A stretch of DNA of 64,000 bases from MED-G105 sp038522945 (GTDB lineage Bacteria > Pseudomonadota > Alphaproteobacteria > Caulobacterales > Parvularculaceae). Numbering within the stretch: position 1 is the first letter of the stretch; the number at the start of each line of letters is the position of its first letter. The position numbers and the translations under genes were made by a program. Location: assembly GCA_038522945.1 (NCBI GenBank), contig JBCBJV010000017.1:1-64000 (forward strand), written 5' to 3'. Of the stretch, positions 50,975 through 58,692 are shown one piece after another. The notes under the pieces were generated by a model, which was not told where the DNA came from, did not search any database, and saw only the letters and a program-made list of their open reading frames with translations.

Positions 50975-52613
50975 AAATCACCTCCTTAAGGGGCGCGGCC
51001 CCGACGCGCCGATAGAATGAAAGAAAAGGTTCGTCACTCTGGCGCTCAGCCAGATAGAATTCCAATAGCCGCTCAATAGCATCCACCGTTTCATCAGACG
51101 ATAAAGCACGACCCGTGATGGACCCGAGCGAGGCGTCATTTGCCGCTGAGCCACCGAGCAGGATCTGGTAGAACTCCTCGCCTTTTTTATCGACGCCGAG
51201 AATGCCCACATGGCCCACATGGTGATGGCCGCACGCATTAATGCAGCCAGAGATTTTAATCTTCAGCTCACCAATTGCCGCCGCCCGGCGCGGGTCAGAA
51301 AACCGCTGCGCGATTTGTTGCGCAATGGGGATCGAGCGGGTGTTGGCAAGCGCACAATAATCAAGTCCCGGACATGCAATGATGTCGCTCACAAGACCAA
51401 TATTGTCCGCGGCCAATCCTGCTTCATGCAGCACCTGCCAGACCGCGAACAAATCGTCTTTTTTAACATGGGGTAGGCAGAGGTTCTGTTCATGGGTGAC
51501 GCGGATTTCATCGAAGGAATAGTGCGACGCGAGGTCAGCAGCGACTTCCATTTGTGTATCCGTAATATCTCCAGGCGCCTCCCCGGGCGCCTTGAGTGAG
51601 ATGTTTGCAATGACATAGCCCGGCATCTTGTGGGCAACAGTGTTGTTGCGCACCCAAGCTGCAAACTGTGTATTAGTGGCAAGGGCATTGCTCAGCTCAG
51701 ACGACTGATCGTTGAGCGCTTCGAAGTCAGGCGACGCGAAGTAAGCCCGGATGCGCTCTACTTCTTCCGTAGGCAAATTGACCGTCTCTCGGTCGCCGTC
51801 TTCGTATTCACGCTCGACCTTTTGGCGGAATGTGTCGACGCCAATCTCGTTGACCAGGATCTTGATCCGCGCCTTGTACTTGTTATCGCGGCGACCAAAC
51901 TGGTTATAGACGCGCAAAATGGCTTCCAGATAGGCGAGCAATTCTTCCTTAGGCAGAAAGTCTCGCACTTCTTGGCCAAGATATGGCGTGCGCCCCATGC
52001 CGCCGCCCACCAGCACCTGGAACCCGACCAGCCCCTCGCGTTCAATCAGTCGAAGGCCGATATCATGAACGGCAATCGCAGCTCTGTCTTCCTTTGCGGC
52101 GGTGACAGCAATCTTGAATTTGCGCGGCAGGAACGAAAACTCAGGGTGAAATGTCGACCACTGACGAATAACCTCACACCAGACCCGTGGATCTTCGATT
52201 TCATCCCGAGCCGCACCAGCATACTGGTCTGACGTCACGTTACGGATGCAATTGCCCGAGGTTTGGATCGCATGCATTTCAACCTCTGCAAGATCATCCA
52301 AAATAGCCGCGACGTCAGTGAGCGCTGGCCAGTTGAACTGGATGTTCTGGCGCGTGGTCAGGTGGCCGTAACCCTTGTCATAGGTACGGGCCACATGGGC
52401 AAGCTTGTGCAATTGCTTCGACGAAAGCGTGCCGTAAGGGATTGCCACCCGCAACATGTAAGCATGGAGTTGAAGGTAGAGACCGTTCATCAGCCGCAAG
52501 GGCTTGAATTCGTCTTCACTCAACTCGCCGGAAAGCCGCCGGTCAATCTGACTACGGAAATCAGCAATCCGCTCCCGGACGATAAGTCCATCAAATTCGT
52601 CATACCGATACAT
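50955..52613 (-). CDS. cysI: sulfite (or nitrite) reductase hemoprotein
   Basis: 552 residues, the siroheme/4Fe-4S type. The N-terminal ferredoxin-like part has GYGHLTTRQNIQFNWP, and the cofactor cysteines are in the C-terminal ACPGLDYCALANTRS and SGCINACGHHHVGHVGILG. It reduces sulfite to sulfide with six electrons. With cysG and cysH in the same operon, sulfite is the likely substrate; without a separate cysJ flavoprotein it may take electrons from ferredoxin or another donor. A glutathione S-transferase gene ends 3 nt before its start. Confidence 0.93.
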   Translation of the reverse strand: MYRYDEFDGLIVRERIADFRSQIDRRLSGELSEDEFKPLRLMNGLYLQLHAYMLRVAIPYGTLSSKQLHKLAHVARTYDKGYGHLTTRQNIQFNWPALTDVAAILDDLAEVEMHAIQTSGNCIRNVTSDQYAGAARDEIEDPRVWCEVIRQWSTFHPEFSFLPRKFKIAVTAAKEDRAAIAVHDIGLRLIEREGLVGFQVLVGGGMGRTPYLGQEVRDFLPKEELLAYLEAILRVYNQFGRRDNKYKARIKILVNEIGVDTFRQKVEREYEDGDRETVNLPTEEVERIRAYFASPDFEALNDQSSELSNALATNTQFAAWVRNNTVAHKMPGYVIANISLKAPGEAPGDITDTQMEVAADLASHYSFDEIRVTHEQNLCLPHVKKDDLFAVWQVLHEAGLAADNIGLVSDIIACPGLDYCALANTRSIPIAQQIAQRFSDPRRAAAIGELKIKISGCINACGHHHVGHVGILGVDKKGEEFYQILLGGSAANDASLGSITGRALSSDETVDAIERLLEFYLAERQSDEPFLSFYRRVGAAPLKEVIYASVEA

Positions 52614-52616
52614 GGA

Positions 52617-53252
52617 TCAGAACCGTCCTTCTTCAGGGGGAATTGAAAACGCTGCCTCAATGCGGCGCACCCAGGCATGGACTTCTGGATAGTCTAGAAG
52701 GTCAAACCCGCCCTCATCGGCAACGCGCGTGTATGCAACCAGCGCAAGATCAGCGATGGAGGGTGCGCGGCCCACAAAATACTCAAGGCCATTTGTTTTT
52801 TGCACCGCCAAGTGGCGATCCATATGGGCAAGGGCGCGAGCGCCTCTTTCAGCAAGCTCAGTGTCCCGATCGCCAACTAACTGATTGAGAACGCGATGAC
52901 GAAAACGGCGCACAGCGATGGCGGGCTCATGGCTATATTGTTCCCAGAACAACCATTCGCTCACACGCGCTTTTGCCAAAGGCTCTTGCGGCGTGAACCG
53001 ATCACCTGCCAGACTGTCAAGATACTGAATAATCGCGTTGGACTGGGTCAGGACTGTCCCGTCATCGAACTTGACAACAGGCACCTGCCCGAACGGATTG
53101 ATCGACAAAAATTCATCCGTGCGCGATTCACCGTCGACGATATCAATCGACTGCCAAGTAAAAGGCAAATCCAGCGCTTGGGCCAGCCACTTGATCTTAA
53201 GGCAATTGCCACTGATGGCATCACCGTAGAGGGTAAACGGAGGAAGGGTCAC
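52617..53252 (-). CDS. glutathione S-transferase in the cys operon
   Basis: 211 residues. The N-terminal thioredoxin-like domain has LYGDAISGNCLKIKWLA, with Ser/Cys in the catalytic turn, then INPFGQVPVVKFDDG and QSNAIIQYLDSLAG (the glutathione-binding cis-Pro and Ser). The C-terminal helical domain ends with HAWVRRIEAAF. It uses glutathione for conjugation or thiol reduction. It starts as ATGA overlap with the DUF2849 gene and ends 3 nt before cysI, so it is translated in the operon. The usual alphaproteobacterial order lacks this gene. A role in thiol/sulfite balance is possible but unproven. Confidence 0.9.
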   Translation of the reverse strand: MTLPPFTLYGDAISGNCLKIKWLAQALDLPFTWQSIDIVDGESRTDEFLSINPFGQVPVVKFDDGTVLTQSNAIIQYLDSLAGDRFTPQEPLAKARVSEWLFWEQYSHEPAIAVRRFRHRVLNQLVGDRDTELAERGARALAHMDRHLAVQKTNGLEYFVGRAPSIADLALVAYTRVADEGGFDLLDYPEVHAWVRRIEAAFSIPPEEGRF

Positions 53253-53536
53253 GACACGCTTCTTCCCGCCTGCTTACCTAGATCTTCCCGGACCGTTGGG
53301 CCCTTGCTGCGGATCGTCTCGCGGATGGCCTCACGACCTGCGGCCCCTTCCGGGGTTGCTTCAATCAGATAAGCGCCTGCAATTTCCGTCACCCGCGCGG
53401 ACGCACGGGCAAGCGCGTCATCAGCTTCAAGCCCTTCAAATAGGACGGCGTCTTCCAGACCTTCAACCCAGCTATCGTCGGCGCCCAGGTACATGACGAC
53501 GCCATCAGTCAGTCGGTTTACCGTTACCGCTTTCAT
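53249..53536 (-). CDS. DUF2849-family protein
   Basis: 95 residues of the DUF2849 family, typically between cysG and cysI. Start MKAVTVNRLTDGVVMYLG, then DDSWVEGLEDAVLFE, a Glu/Ala-rich stretch and AYLIEATPEGAAGREAIRE. The start overlaps cysG and the stop overlaps the GST gene by 4 nt each. The function is not known; the strict gene order suggests a small accessory role in the pathway. Cytoplasmic, no motif recognised. Confidence 0.88.
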   Translation of the reverse strand: MKAVTVNRLTDGVVMYLGADDSWVEGLEDAVLFEGLEADDALARASARVTEIAGAYLIEATPEGAAGREAIRETIRSKGPTVREDLGKQAGRSVS

Positions 53537-54951
53537 GCCGTCCTCCGTGTAGCGACATTTTGTATAATTTCGTCCAACTGGCCGGGGCTCGCCTTTGTGG
53601 CCACATCGCCAATCAGCAGTATCGCCGGCCCCTCGATACCCTCGCGCTGGATCAAGCCCCCCAGATCGCCAAGCGATCCAAGGAGAATGCGTTCATTAAG
53701 TCGCGTGCCGTTTTCAATCACGGCAACGGGTGTCGCTCCAGCAAGGCCCGCCCCGATTAATCGCTCACTGATGGTTTGCGCCTTGCTCACACCCATATAA
53801 AACACCAGCGTAGACCCGCTGGCTGCCAGCGCCTGCCAATTAAGGTCAGGATCCTGATCACCTTTGGCATGACCAGTTATGAACGTAACCGACTGGGCAT
53901 GGTCGCGATGCGTCAGCGGCACAAGCGAAGACGCCGCGCATCCAGCTGCTGCTGTAATGCCGGGCGTCACTTGCACCTCAATCCCAGCCGCCTTGACCGT
54001 GTCGACTTCCTCACCACCCCGACCAAAGATAAAGGGATCGCCGCCTTTCAGCCGCACGACGATTTTTCCGCCACGCGCCTGATCAATCAGGATTTGTTCG
54101 ATGTCTTCCTGGGGCACCGCATGGTCAGCTTTGGCCTTGCCCACATAAATGCGGTCAGCATCCCGGCGCGCCAGAGATAAAATCTCTGCACTGACGAGAC
54201 GGTCATAGACGATGACGTCCGCTTCCTGGAGCAAACGATGGGCACGCAAGGTCAGAAGCTCCGGATCACCAGGACCCGCGCCGACAACGTGAACAATACC
54301 GTTTTGAGTGTCCGTATCAGGCGCGTTGACCAGCGAGATCATTTGCTCGCGGGCGGCGGCTTCCTCACCGTCGAGCACGAGGCTCGCGACAGGTCCGCCA
54401 AAAATGCGCTGCCAGAAGCGCCGCCGGGCCCTTGGCTCAATGTTTGCGGCCACCGCCGGACGGAAGGCTTGTGCAAACCGAGCCAATGCCCCGAGCCGGG
54501 CCGGCAGCAATTGCTCAAGCTGTCCGCGGATCTTTTGGCCCAGGACAGGCGCGGCACCGCCCGTTGAGATCGCAACCACAACTTCCTCGCGGTCAACGAT
54601 CGAAGGCGTGAAGAAATCCGACGCCGCCGGGATATCGACGATATTGAGCGGCGCCCCGCCACGGCGGGCCTGGCGCGCCAGACGCCCGTAACTTTCCGCC
54701 TGTGTCTCGTCTTCTTCCGCTACGAAGATGAGGGCCCGGCTTTCGAAGTCCGCAACCCTCGGCGCGCGCCGGTTGAACGTTGCGCGGTCTGCCCATTCTT
54801 CTTCAACGCCCGATTCAAATCGCGGCGCGATGAACTCCACAGAGACACCCTCAGCCCACACGAGCCGGGCCTTGCGCGATGCTAACTCGCCGCCGCCGAC
54901 AATCAGCACAGACTTGCCGTCGAGGGGCAGAAAGGCAGGAAATAGCTTCAT
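53533..54951 (-). CDS. cysG: siroheme synthase
   Basis: 472 residues, the fused form. The N-terminal domain (1-210) has the NAD-binding SVLIVGGGELASRKARLV of precorrin-2 dehydrogenase/ferrochelatase, and the C-terminal domain (about 220-472) is the uroporphyrinogen III methyltransferase with VHVVGAGPGDPELLTLRA, VYVGK-type LMRIYVGKAKADH and the VRLKGGDPFIFGRGGEE motif. Together they make siroheme from uroporphyrinogen III. It is the first gene of the cys operon and supplies the siroheme of CysI. No damage seen. Confidence 0.95.
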   Translation of the reverse strand: MKLFPAFLPLDGKSVLIVGGGELASRKARLVWAEGVSVEFIAPRFESGVEEEWADRATFNRRAPRVADFESRALIFVAEEDETQAESYGRLARQARRGGAPLNIVDIPAASDFFTPSIVDREEVVVAISTGGAAPVLGQKIRGQLEQLLPARLGALARFAQAFRPAVAANIEPRARRRFWQRIFGGPVASLVLDGEEAAAREQMISLVNAPDTDTQNGIVHVVGAGPGDPELLTLRAHRLLQEADVIVYDRLVSAEILSLARRDADRIYVGKAKADHAVPQEDIEQILIDQARGGKIVVRLKGGDPFIFGRGGEEVDTVKAAGIEVQVTPGITAAAGCAASSLVPLTHRDHAQSVTFITGHAKGDQDPDLNWQALAASGSTLVFYMGVSKAQTISERLIGAGLAGATPVAVIENGTRLNERILLGSLGDLGGLIQREGIEGPAILLIGDVATKASPGQLDEIIQNVATRRTA

Positions 54952-55332
54952 CGCGAGATCGTCTCTTCATCAAAAATGCATCGGCGACCGTGTGGCCGCC
55001 GCTATTTAGCGTAGCTAATGACGGCGAGGGGTGGATGAAAAGCCATTATTGTTGAGCGATAGCGGAGGTTTTCTAATAGGAAAGCTGACGGGTTCCGGAG
55101 CGGTCAGGATTCCCGGCGCTTCCTAAAGGTTCATTGCCCAGATTCTGACGGCGCGCCCTTGAAAGCCAGTGGTTCACATCCAAGTGTGACTGAACGTGAA
55201 TACTTACCGCGCCCGCCGTGGTAGAGCCCCGCAAAGACTCCACGGGATGGGCCAACCCAATTGGCCATTCCAGTGGGCCAATGCGAATTCGGTATTGCCG
55301 CAAGGTATGCCCTCACAAATGGGAGAGATTCC
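54952..55332. other. divergent intergenic region (381 nt)
   Basis: Between the cysG start and the LysR start. I see no gene with a good ribosome-binding site. It contains the candidate LysR operator at 55250 and the promoters for both sides, which I cannot place. A weak IR-like stretch CAAGTGTGACTGAAC is near 55170. Nothing else is supported. Confidence 0.5.
55250..55266. promoter_or_regulatory. candidate LysR operator (GGCCAA-N5-TTGGCC)
   Basis: GGCCAA (55250-55255), CCCAA, TTGGCC (55261-55266): perfect six-base arms. A third half site GGCCAA follows at 55276. It is 67-83 nt upstream of the LysR start, the common place for autoregulation. The function is inferred. Confidence 0.4.
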
Positions 55333-56280
55333 ATGAAACATCTGCCACCGCTCAACGCGTTACGCGTCTTTGAGTCCGCCGCCAGGCACTTAAGTTTTAC
55401 TAAAGCAGCCGAAGAGCTGAACGTGACGCCTGGCGCGGTAAGCCAACAGATCAAGACATTAGAAGATTTCATCGGCGCAAAGGTCTTCAAGAGAACAAAA
55501 CGAGCCCTTCTCCTGACCGACGCGGCCCAAGCGAGCCTGCCGATCCTGCGCGAGGCCTTTGACAAGCTGGGCGAGGCCTCCAGGATTTTGGCAGCCCCCG
55601 GCGACGCAGGCCGGCTCAATGTCTCGGTCGCCCCGTCGCTGGCCGCCAAATGGCTGGTTCCCCGCCTCGACCGATTCCATGAGCGCCACGAAGATATCGA
55701 GGTCTGGGTCTCCGCCGACATGGATATCGTCGATTTCGCCATGGACGATGTGGATATCGCTATCCGCTACGGGGCCGGCAATTATGACGGCCTCGATGTG
55801 GAACAGTTGATGGCCGAAACGATCCTGCCGGTGTGCAGCCCACGGCTCCTCACCGGCGAGACACCGTTAAAGTCACCGGCCGACCTTGCCCACCACGCCC
55901 TCCTCCATGATGGCAGCCCGGACAAGGACGAGAGCGCCCCAACCTGGCCCATGTGGCTGAAGGCGGCAGGCGTTTGCGACGTCGATGGCACCAAGGGCAT
56001 CCGCTTTAACCAGTCGAGCCTGGTGATCGAAGCAGCGGTCGCCGGCAAGGGCGTCGCGCTTGCGAAATCCGCCCTCGCGCTTGCTGACCTGGAAGCGGCC
56101 CGACTTGTCGTCCCGTTCGATTTTACCACGCCGTCGAGCTTTGCTTATTATATCGTGCACCCGGCATCGAAAGCGCGGATCAAGGCGGTCAAGGCCTTCA
56201 AGGCATGGCTGAAAGAAGAAGCCGACGCCACCCGTGACGCTTCAGCAATCAATTCCGGTATGGCAAAAGCCGCAGAGTAA
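55333..56280 (+). CDS. LysR-family regulator, GcvA-like
   Basis: 315 residues from the ATG at 55333 (GGGAGAGATTCC upstream); the longer frame from 55261 covers the operator and is not likely. The N-terminal helix-turn-helix is LSFTKAAEELNVTPGAVSQQIKTLE (a typical LysR pattern), and the PLNALRVFESAARHLSFT start resembles GcvA-type regulators. A C-terminal ligand-binding domain follows, with the GAGNYDGLDVEQLM part. The ligand is unknown. It stands upstream of the three membrane proteins, so it may control them, but it could act on other genes. Confidence 0.85.
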   Translation: MKHLPPLNALRVFESAARHLSFTKAAEELNVTPGAVSQQIKTLEDFIGAKVFKRTKRALLLTDAAQASLPILREAFDKLGEASRILAAPGDAGRLNVSVAPSLAAKWLVPRLDRFHERHEDIEVWVSADMDIVDFAMDDVDIAIRYGAGNYDGLDVEQLMAETILPVCSPRLLTGETPLKSPADLAHHALLHDGSPDKDESAPTWPMWLKAAGVCDVDGTKGIRFNQSSLVIEAAVAGKGVALAKSALALADLEAARLVVPFDFTTPSSFAYYIVHPASKARIKAVKAFKAWLKEEADATRDASAINSGMAKAAE

Positions 56281-56380
56281 AGAACTGGAAAGGGCCTGAT
56301 AAGGGCTTGGGGAGTAAGCGCGAAGTATTGCCGGTGCCGGACATCACGGCGTGGCTTGGCGCGGAACGAGGGAGGGGGAA

Positions 56381-56920
56381 TTGAACTGGAGAAACATCAA
56401 TGACTGGCTGCAGGTTGTTGGAACCTTTGGCGTCGTCCTTTCACTGATTTTTGTTGGCGTACAAATGCGTCAAACCCAGAAGATTGCCGCAGCAGAAATC
56501 TATCAAGCGCGAGCAACGCTGAAGGTCTACAATTTTGCCCTTGAGACGTCTTCGCCTGTGATGCAGGAGGCGCTGCGCAAAGCATGGGCAGAAGAAGCGC
56601 TGTCTGAAAACGAAACGCGAAACGTCGGCCTCTTCTATTATGCTTGGCTGTCCTATTGGGAAAACAATTACTACCAGCACAAAGTCGGCATGATGTCGGC
56701 TGAGCAATGGGAAAGCTCAGGGCGCGCGCTTCGGCGTTTTTCCGACATACCGCAGTTTCGAGTGTGGTGGCGCGAGACCAGACAAGACTGGCCGAATTCA
56801 TTCAAGCGCGCCGTGGACGAGATTGTGGCCGAAGCCGAAGCGGCGGCCGACGCGGAAGACGCAGCTGACGCGGGCGCGCCTGACACGCACGCCCCCTCAA
56901 ATGAGGAAACCGACACGTGA
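56381..56920 (+). CDS. one-helix membrane protein, first of three-gene cassette
   Basis: 179 residues starting at TTG 56381 with a GGAGGGGGAA just upstream; a GTG at 56351 is an alternative. A short polar lead, one transmembrane helix (VVGTFGVVLSLIFVGVQM), then QTQKIAAAEIYQARA and a helical, Trp-rich cytoplasmic part (FYYAWLSYWENNYY, RVWWRETRQDW). An acidic Ala/Glu tail ends it. It shares the layout hydrophobic helix - QxRQ - helical domain with the next two genes. No known domain is recognised. It overlaps the next gene by 4 nt (GTGA). Confidence 0.65.
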   Translation: MNWRNINDWLQVVGTFGVVLSLIFVGVQMRQTQKIAAAEIYQARATLKVYNFALETSSPVMQEALRKAWAEEALSENETRNVGLFYYAWLSYWENNYYQHKVGMMSAEQWESSGRALRRFSDIPQFRVWWRETRQDWPNSFKRAVDEIVAEAEAAADAEDAADAGAPDTHAPSNEETDT

Positions 56921-57486
56921 CCCTCGAAGCCATCTACTACATCACGCAGATTGTCGCTGTCCTTGCGGTACTCGCATCACTCTTGTTCGTTGCCTTTCAA
57001 ATAAGGCAGAACACAGATCAAATGCGTGTTCAAAACTCTGCCCATCTACAGGATCGATATGATAGCTGGTGGTTGATGGTGGGACAGGACGCTGAACTCG
57101 CCGATGCCTACGGAAAATTGATCCGAGGCGAAAAAGTTGACCCGCCCCAGGCGGCGCAACTCAGGGTGTTCACAGCAATGATGGCGAATGTTGGGTGGAC
57201 GGCGTATATCGCCATGAAAAAGGGAACTGGGTCGTCAAAGCTCGCCTTCAAGAGCGAGTTATTTTATGCCACCATGATAGCGACCCCGTTAGGGTATGGC
57301 ACCCATAAGAGCTTATTCCGCGGGGCCGGACCAGTTTCGCTGTATGATAAGCGCTTTGAAAACGACTTTGCTCAAGAGTGGTGCGACCGCGTTGAAAGCC
57401 GCCGCGCCGACATTCTCGCTGAGCGGGCAAAGGTAACGGCTGCGGCTAACGCGAAACCCAACGCCGACAAAAACACATTACCATGA
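56917..57486 (+). CDS. one-helix membrane protein, second of three-gene cassette
   Basis: 189 residues from a GTG overlapping the previous stop by 4 nt. N-terminal transmembrane helix (TQIVAVLAVLASLLFVAFQ), then IRQNTDQMRVQNSAHLQDRY and a helical part with RGEKVDPPQAAQLRVFTAMMANVGW and ending in a Lys/Ala-rich tail. The layout matches its neighbours: TM, QIRQN, helix bundle with PxxA-Q. It overlaps gene three by ATGA. Homologues annotated hypothetical exist widely in marine proteobacteria as I know it; none has a known function. Confidence 0.65.
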   Translation: MTLEAIYYITQIVAVLAVLASLLFVAFQIRQNTDQMRVQNSAHLQDRYDSWWLMVGQDAELADAYGKLIRGEKVDPPQAAQLRVFTAMMANVGWTAYIAMKKGTGSSKLAFKSELFYATMIATPLGYGTHKSLFRGAGPVSLYDKRFENDFAQEWCDRVESRRADILAERAKVTAAANAKPNADKNTLP

Positions 57487-57953
57487 GCTTAGAGACCATC
57501 TATTACATCGGCCAGACAGTCGCGGTCATATTGATCCTGGGCTCACTCGTGGCGATCTTCTGGCAGCAACGCCAGGCCAACAAGATCGCCCAGGTCCAGA
57601 ATGCGGCGGCGCTGTCGTCAGGTTACGCCAGCTCGCTCCGCGATATTATCAATAATGCCGACCTCGCCGCGATATTCCGTAAGGCAATGTTTGACGATGA
57701 AGAGCTAACGCCCGTGGAAGCCACGCAAATTCTACTCTTCTTCAATCAACTATTGATCGATCACAGAAGCATCTGGCTGGCCCATAAAAATGGTCTTTAT
57801 GAAGATCAAGGCCTGAAAGGCTATGACACGAACACCGCCTGGTATTTGTCCAAACCCCTGTTCCGCGCTGAATGGCGAAGATGGAGAGACATGGGTTTCT
57901 ATGATGGTCCATTTGGTGATCACATAGAGCGCTTAATCAAGAAATCTCCCTAA
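57483..57953 (+). CDS. one-helix membrane protein, third of three-gene cassette
   Basis: 156 residues, ATG overlapping gene two by 4 nt. TM helix YIGQTVAVILILGSLVAIFW, then QQRQANKIAQVQNAAAL and ELTPVEATQILLFFNQLL, matching the pattern seen in gene two (PxxA-Q), and an aromatic LSKPLFRAEWRRWRDMGFYDG part. It converges on the TetR gene with a 17-nt gap. It probably forms a membrane complex with the other two; that is inference from coupling and similarity. Confidence 0.65.
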   Translation: MSLETIYYIGQTVAVILILGSLVAIFWQQRQANKIAQVQNAAALSSGYASSLRDIINNADLAAIFRKAMFDDEELTPVEATQILLFFNQLLIDHRSIWLAHKNGLYEDQGLKGYDTNTAWYLSKPLFRAEWRRWRDMGFYDGPFGDHIERLIKKSP

Positions 57954-57970
57954 GGCGATCTTGTGGACAC

Positions 57971-58579
57971 TCAGGCTTTGCTGTGGCGTATTGCGAACGC
58001 TGCGTCCAGCAAGGCATCAAGTTGCGCCGGGAACGCTTCATTCAGCATGCGCACTTTCGTCTTACCGAAAATGCCTTGCAAGGTTGGCCCCGAAACGCCG
58101 AAATAATTGACTGCACCCAAAAGCTGATAGATGACGGCAAGGGCCTCAGCTTCCGTTGCCTCTGCCCAGCCGGGGACCGCCTTCACCATTCCGACTAGGT
58201 CGTTCAGGAACGTTTTCAGGTACCACGTACCTGCGGTTTCAGCTCGGGGAACATTATCCAGAAGCTCGCGCATCAAGAGCCGGGTGCGGATTGTTTCATC
58301 TTCAATTGTCGGGACCATGGCCCTGAGGAGAGTGCCGAGCTGCCCCTTAGGGTCGGCGCTTGTCTCCATGGCTGCCAGCTTCAGCTTGTCCAGATCATCT
58401 GAAATCTCTCTCAGAACCTCACCATAAAGCTTGGCCTTGTTGGGAAAATGATGGAGCAGCGCTTGCTTCGTCAGGCCGTGCTCATCGGCGATATTGGCAA
58501 TGCTGACGCCGTAAAAGCCCCGCTCGGCAAAAAGCCGTCGTGCGGTCGCCAGCAACTGGTCGCGGGTTGTTTGCGCCAT
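57971..58579 (-). CDS. TetR-family repressor
   Basis: 202 residues. N-terminal helix-turn-helix GVSIANIADEHGLTKQALLHHFPNK, and a C-terminal ligand-binding helical domain (about 60-202). It is divergent from the Rieske oxygenase gene; the 113-nt gap holds two CTTACCG-type palindromes, a typical arrangement for repression of itself and the neighbour. The ligand is unknown but may be a fatty-acyl, choline-like or aromatic compound matching the oxygenase. Confidence 0.9.
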   Translation of the reverse strand: MAQTTRDQLLATARRLFAERGFYGVSIANIADEHGLTKQALLHHFPNKAKLYGEVLREISDDLDKLKLAAMETSADPKGQLGTLLRAMVPTIEDETIRTRLLMRELLDNVPRAETAGTWYLKTFLNDLVGMVKAVPGWAEATEAEALAVIYQLLGAVNYFGVSGPTLQGIFGKTKVRMLNEAFPAQLDALLDAAFAIRHSKA

Positions 58580-58614
58580 TCATCTCTTCCCATCCCCCCT
58601 TTTTGCTAAGAGGC

Positions 58615-58620
58615 TTGACA
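58615..58620 (+). promoter_or_regulatory. -35-like TTGACA upstream of the Rieske gene
   Basis: TTGACA at 58615-58620 is directly followed by the first TetR palindrome, which would occupy the spacer between -35 and -10. A -10 at the usual 17-nt spacing (CAAACT) is poor. This placement would let a bound repressor block RNA polymerase. Confidence 0.4.
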
Positions 58621-58636
58621 CTTACCGGTCGGTAAG
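58621..58636. promoter_or_regulatory. TetR operator candidate 1
   Basis: CTTACCG-GT-CGGTAAG: two 7-base arms with perfect complementarity and a 2-nt spacer. It lies 42-57 nt from the TetR start and 57-72 nt from the Rieske start. Confidence 0.7.
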
Positions 58637-58644
58637 TCAAACTC

Positions 58645-58660
58645 CCTACCAATCGGTAAG
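58645..58660. promoter_or_regulatory. TetR operator candidate 2
   Basis: CCTACCA-AT-CGGTAAG: same spacing as operator 1, right half identical, left half five of seven bases. The centres are 24 bp apart, so two dimers may bind on similar faces of the helix. Confidence 0.6.
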
Positions 58661-58692
58661 CCACTGCGAAACCAAGACGACTGGAGGAAGCC

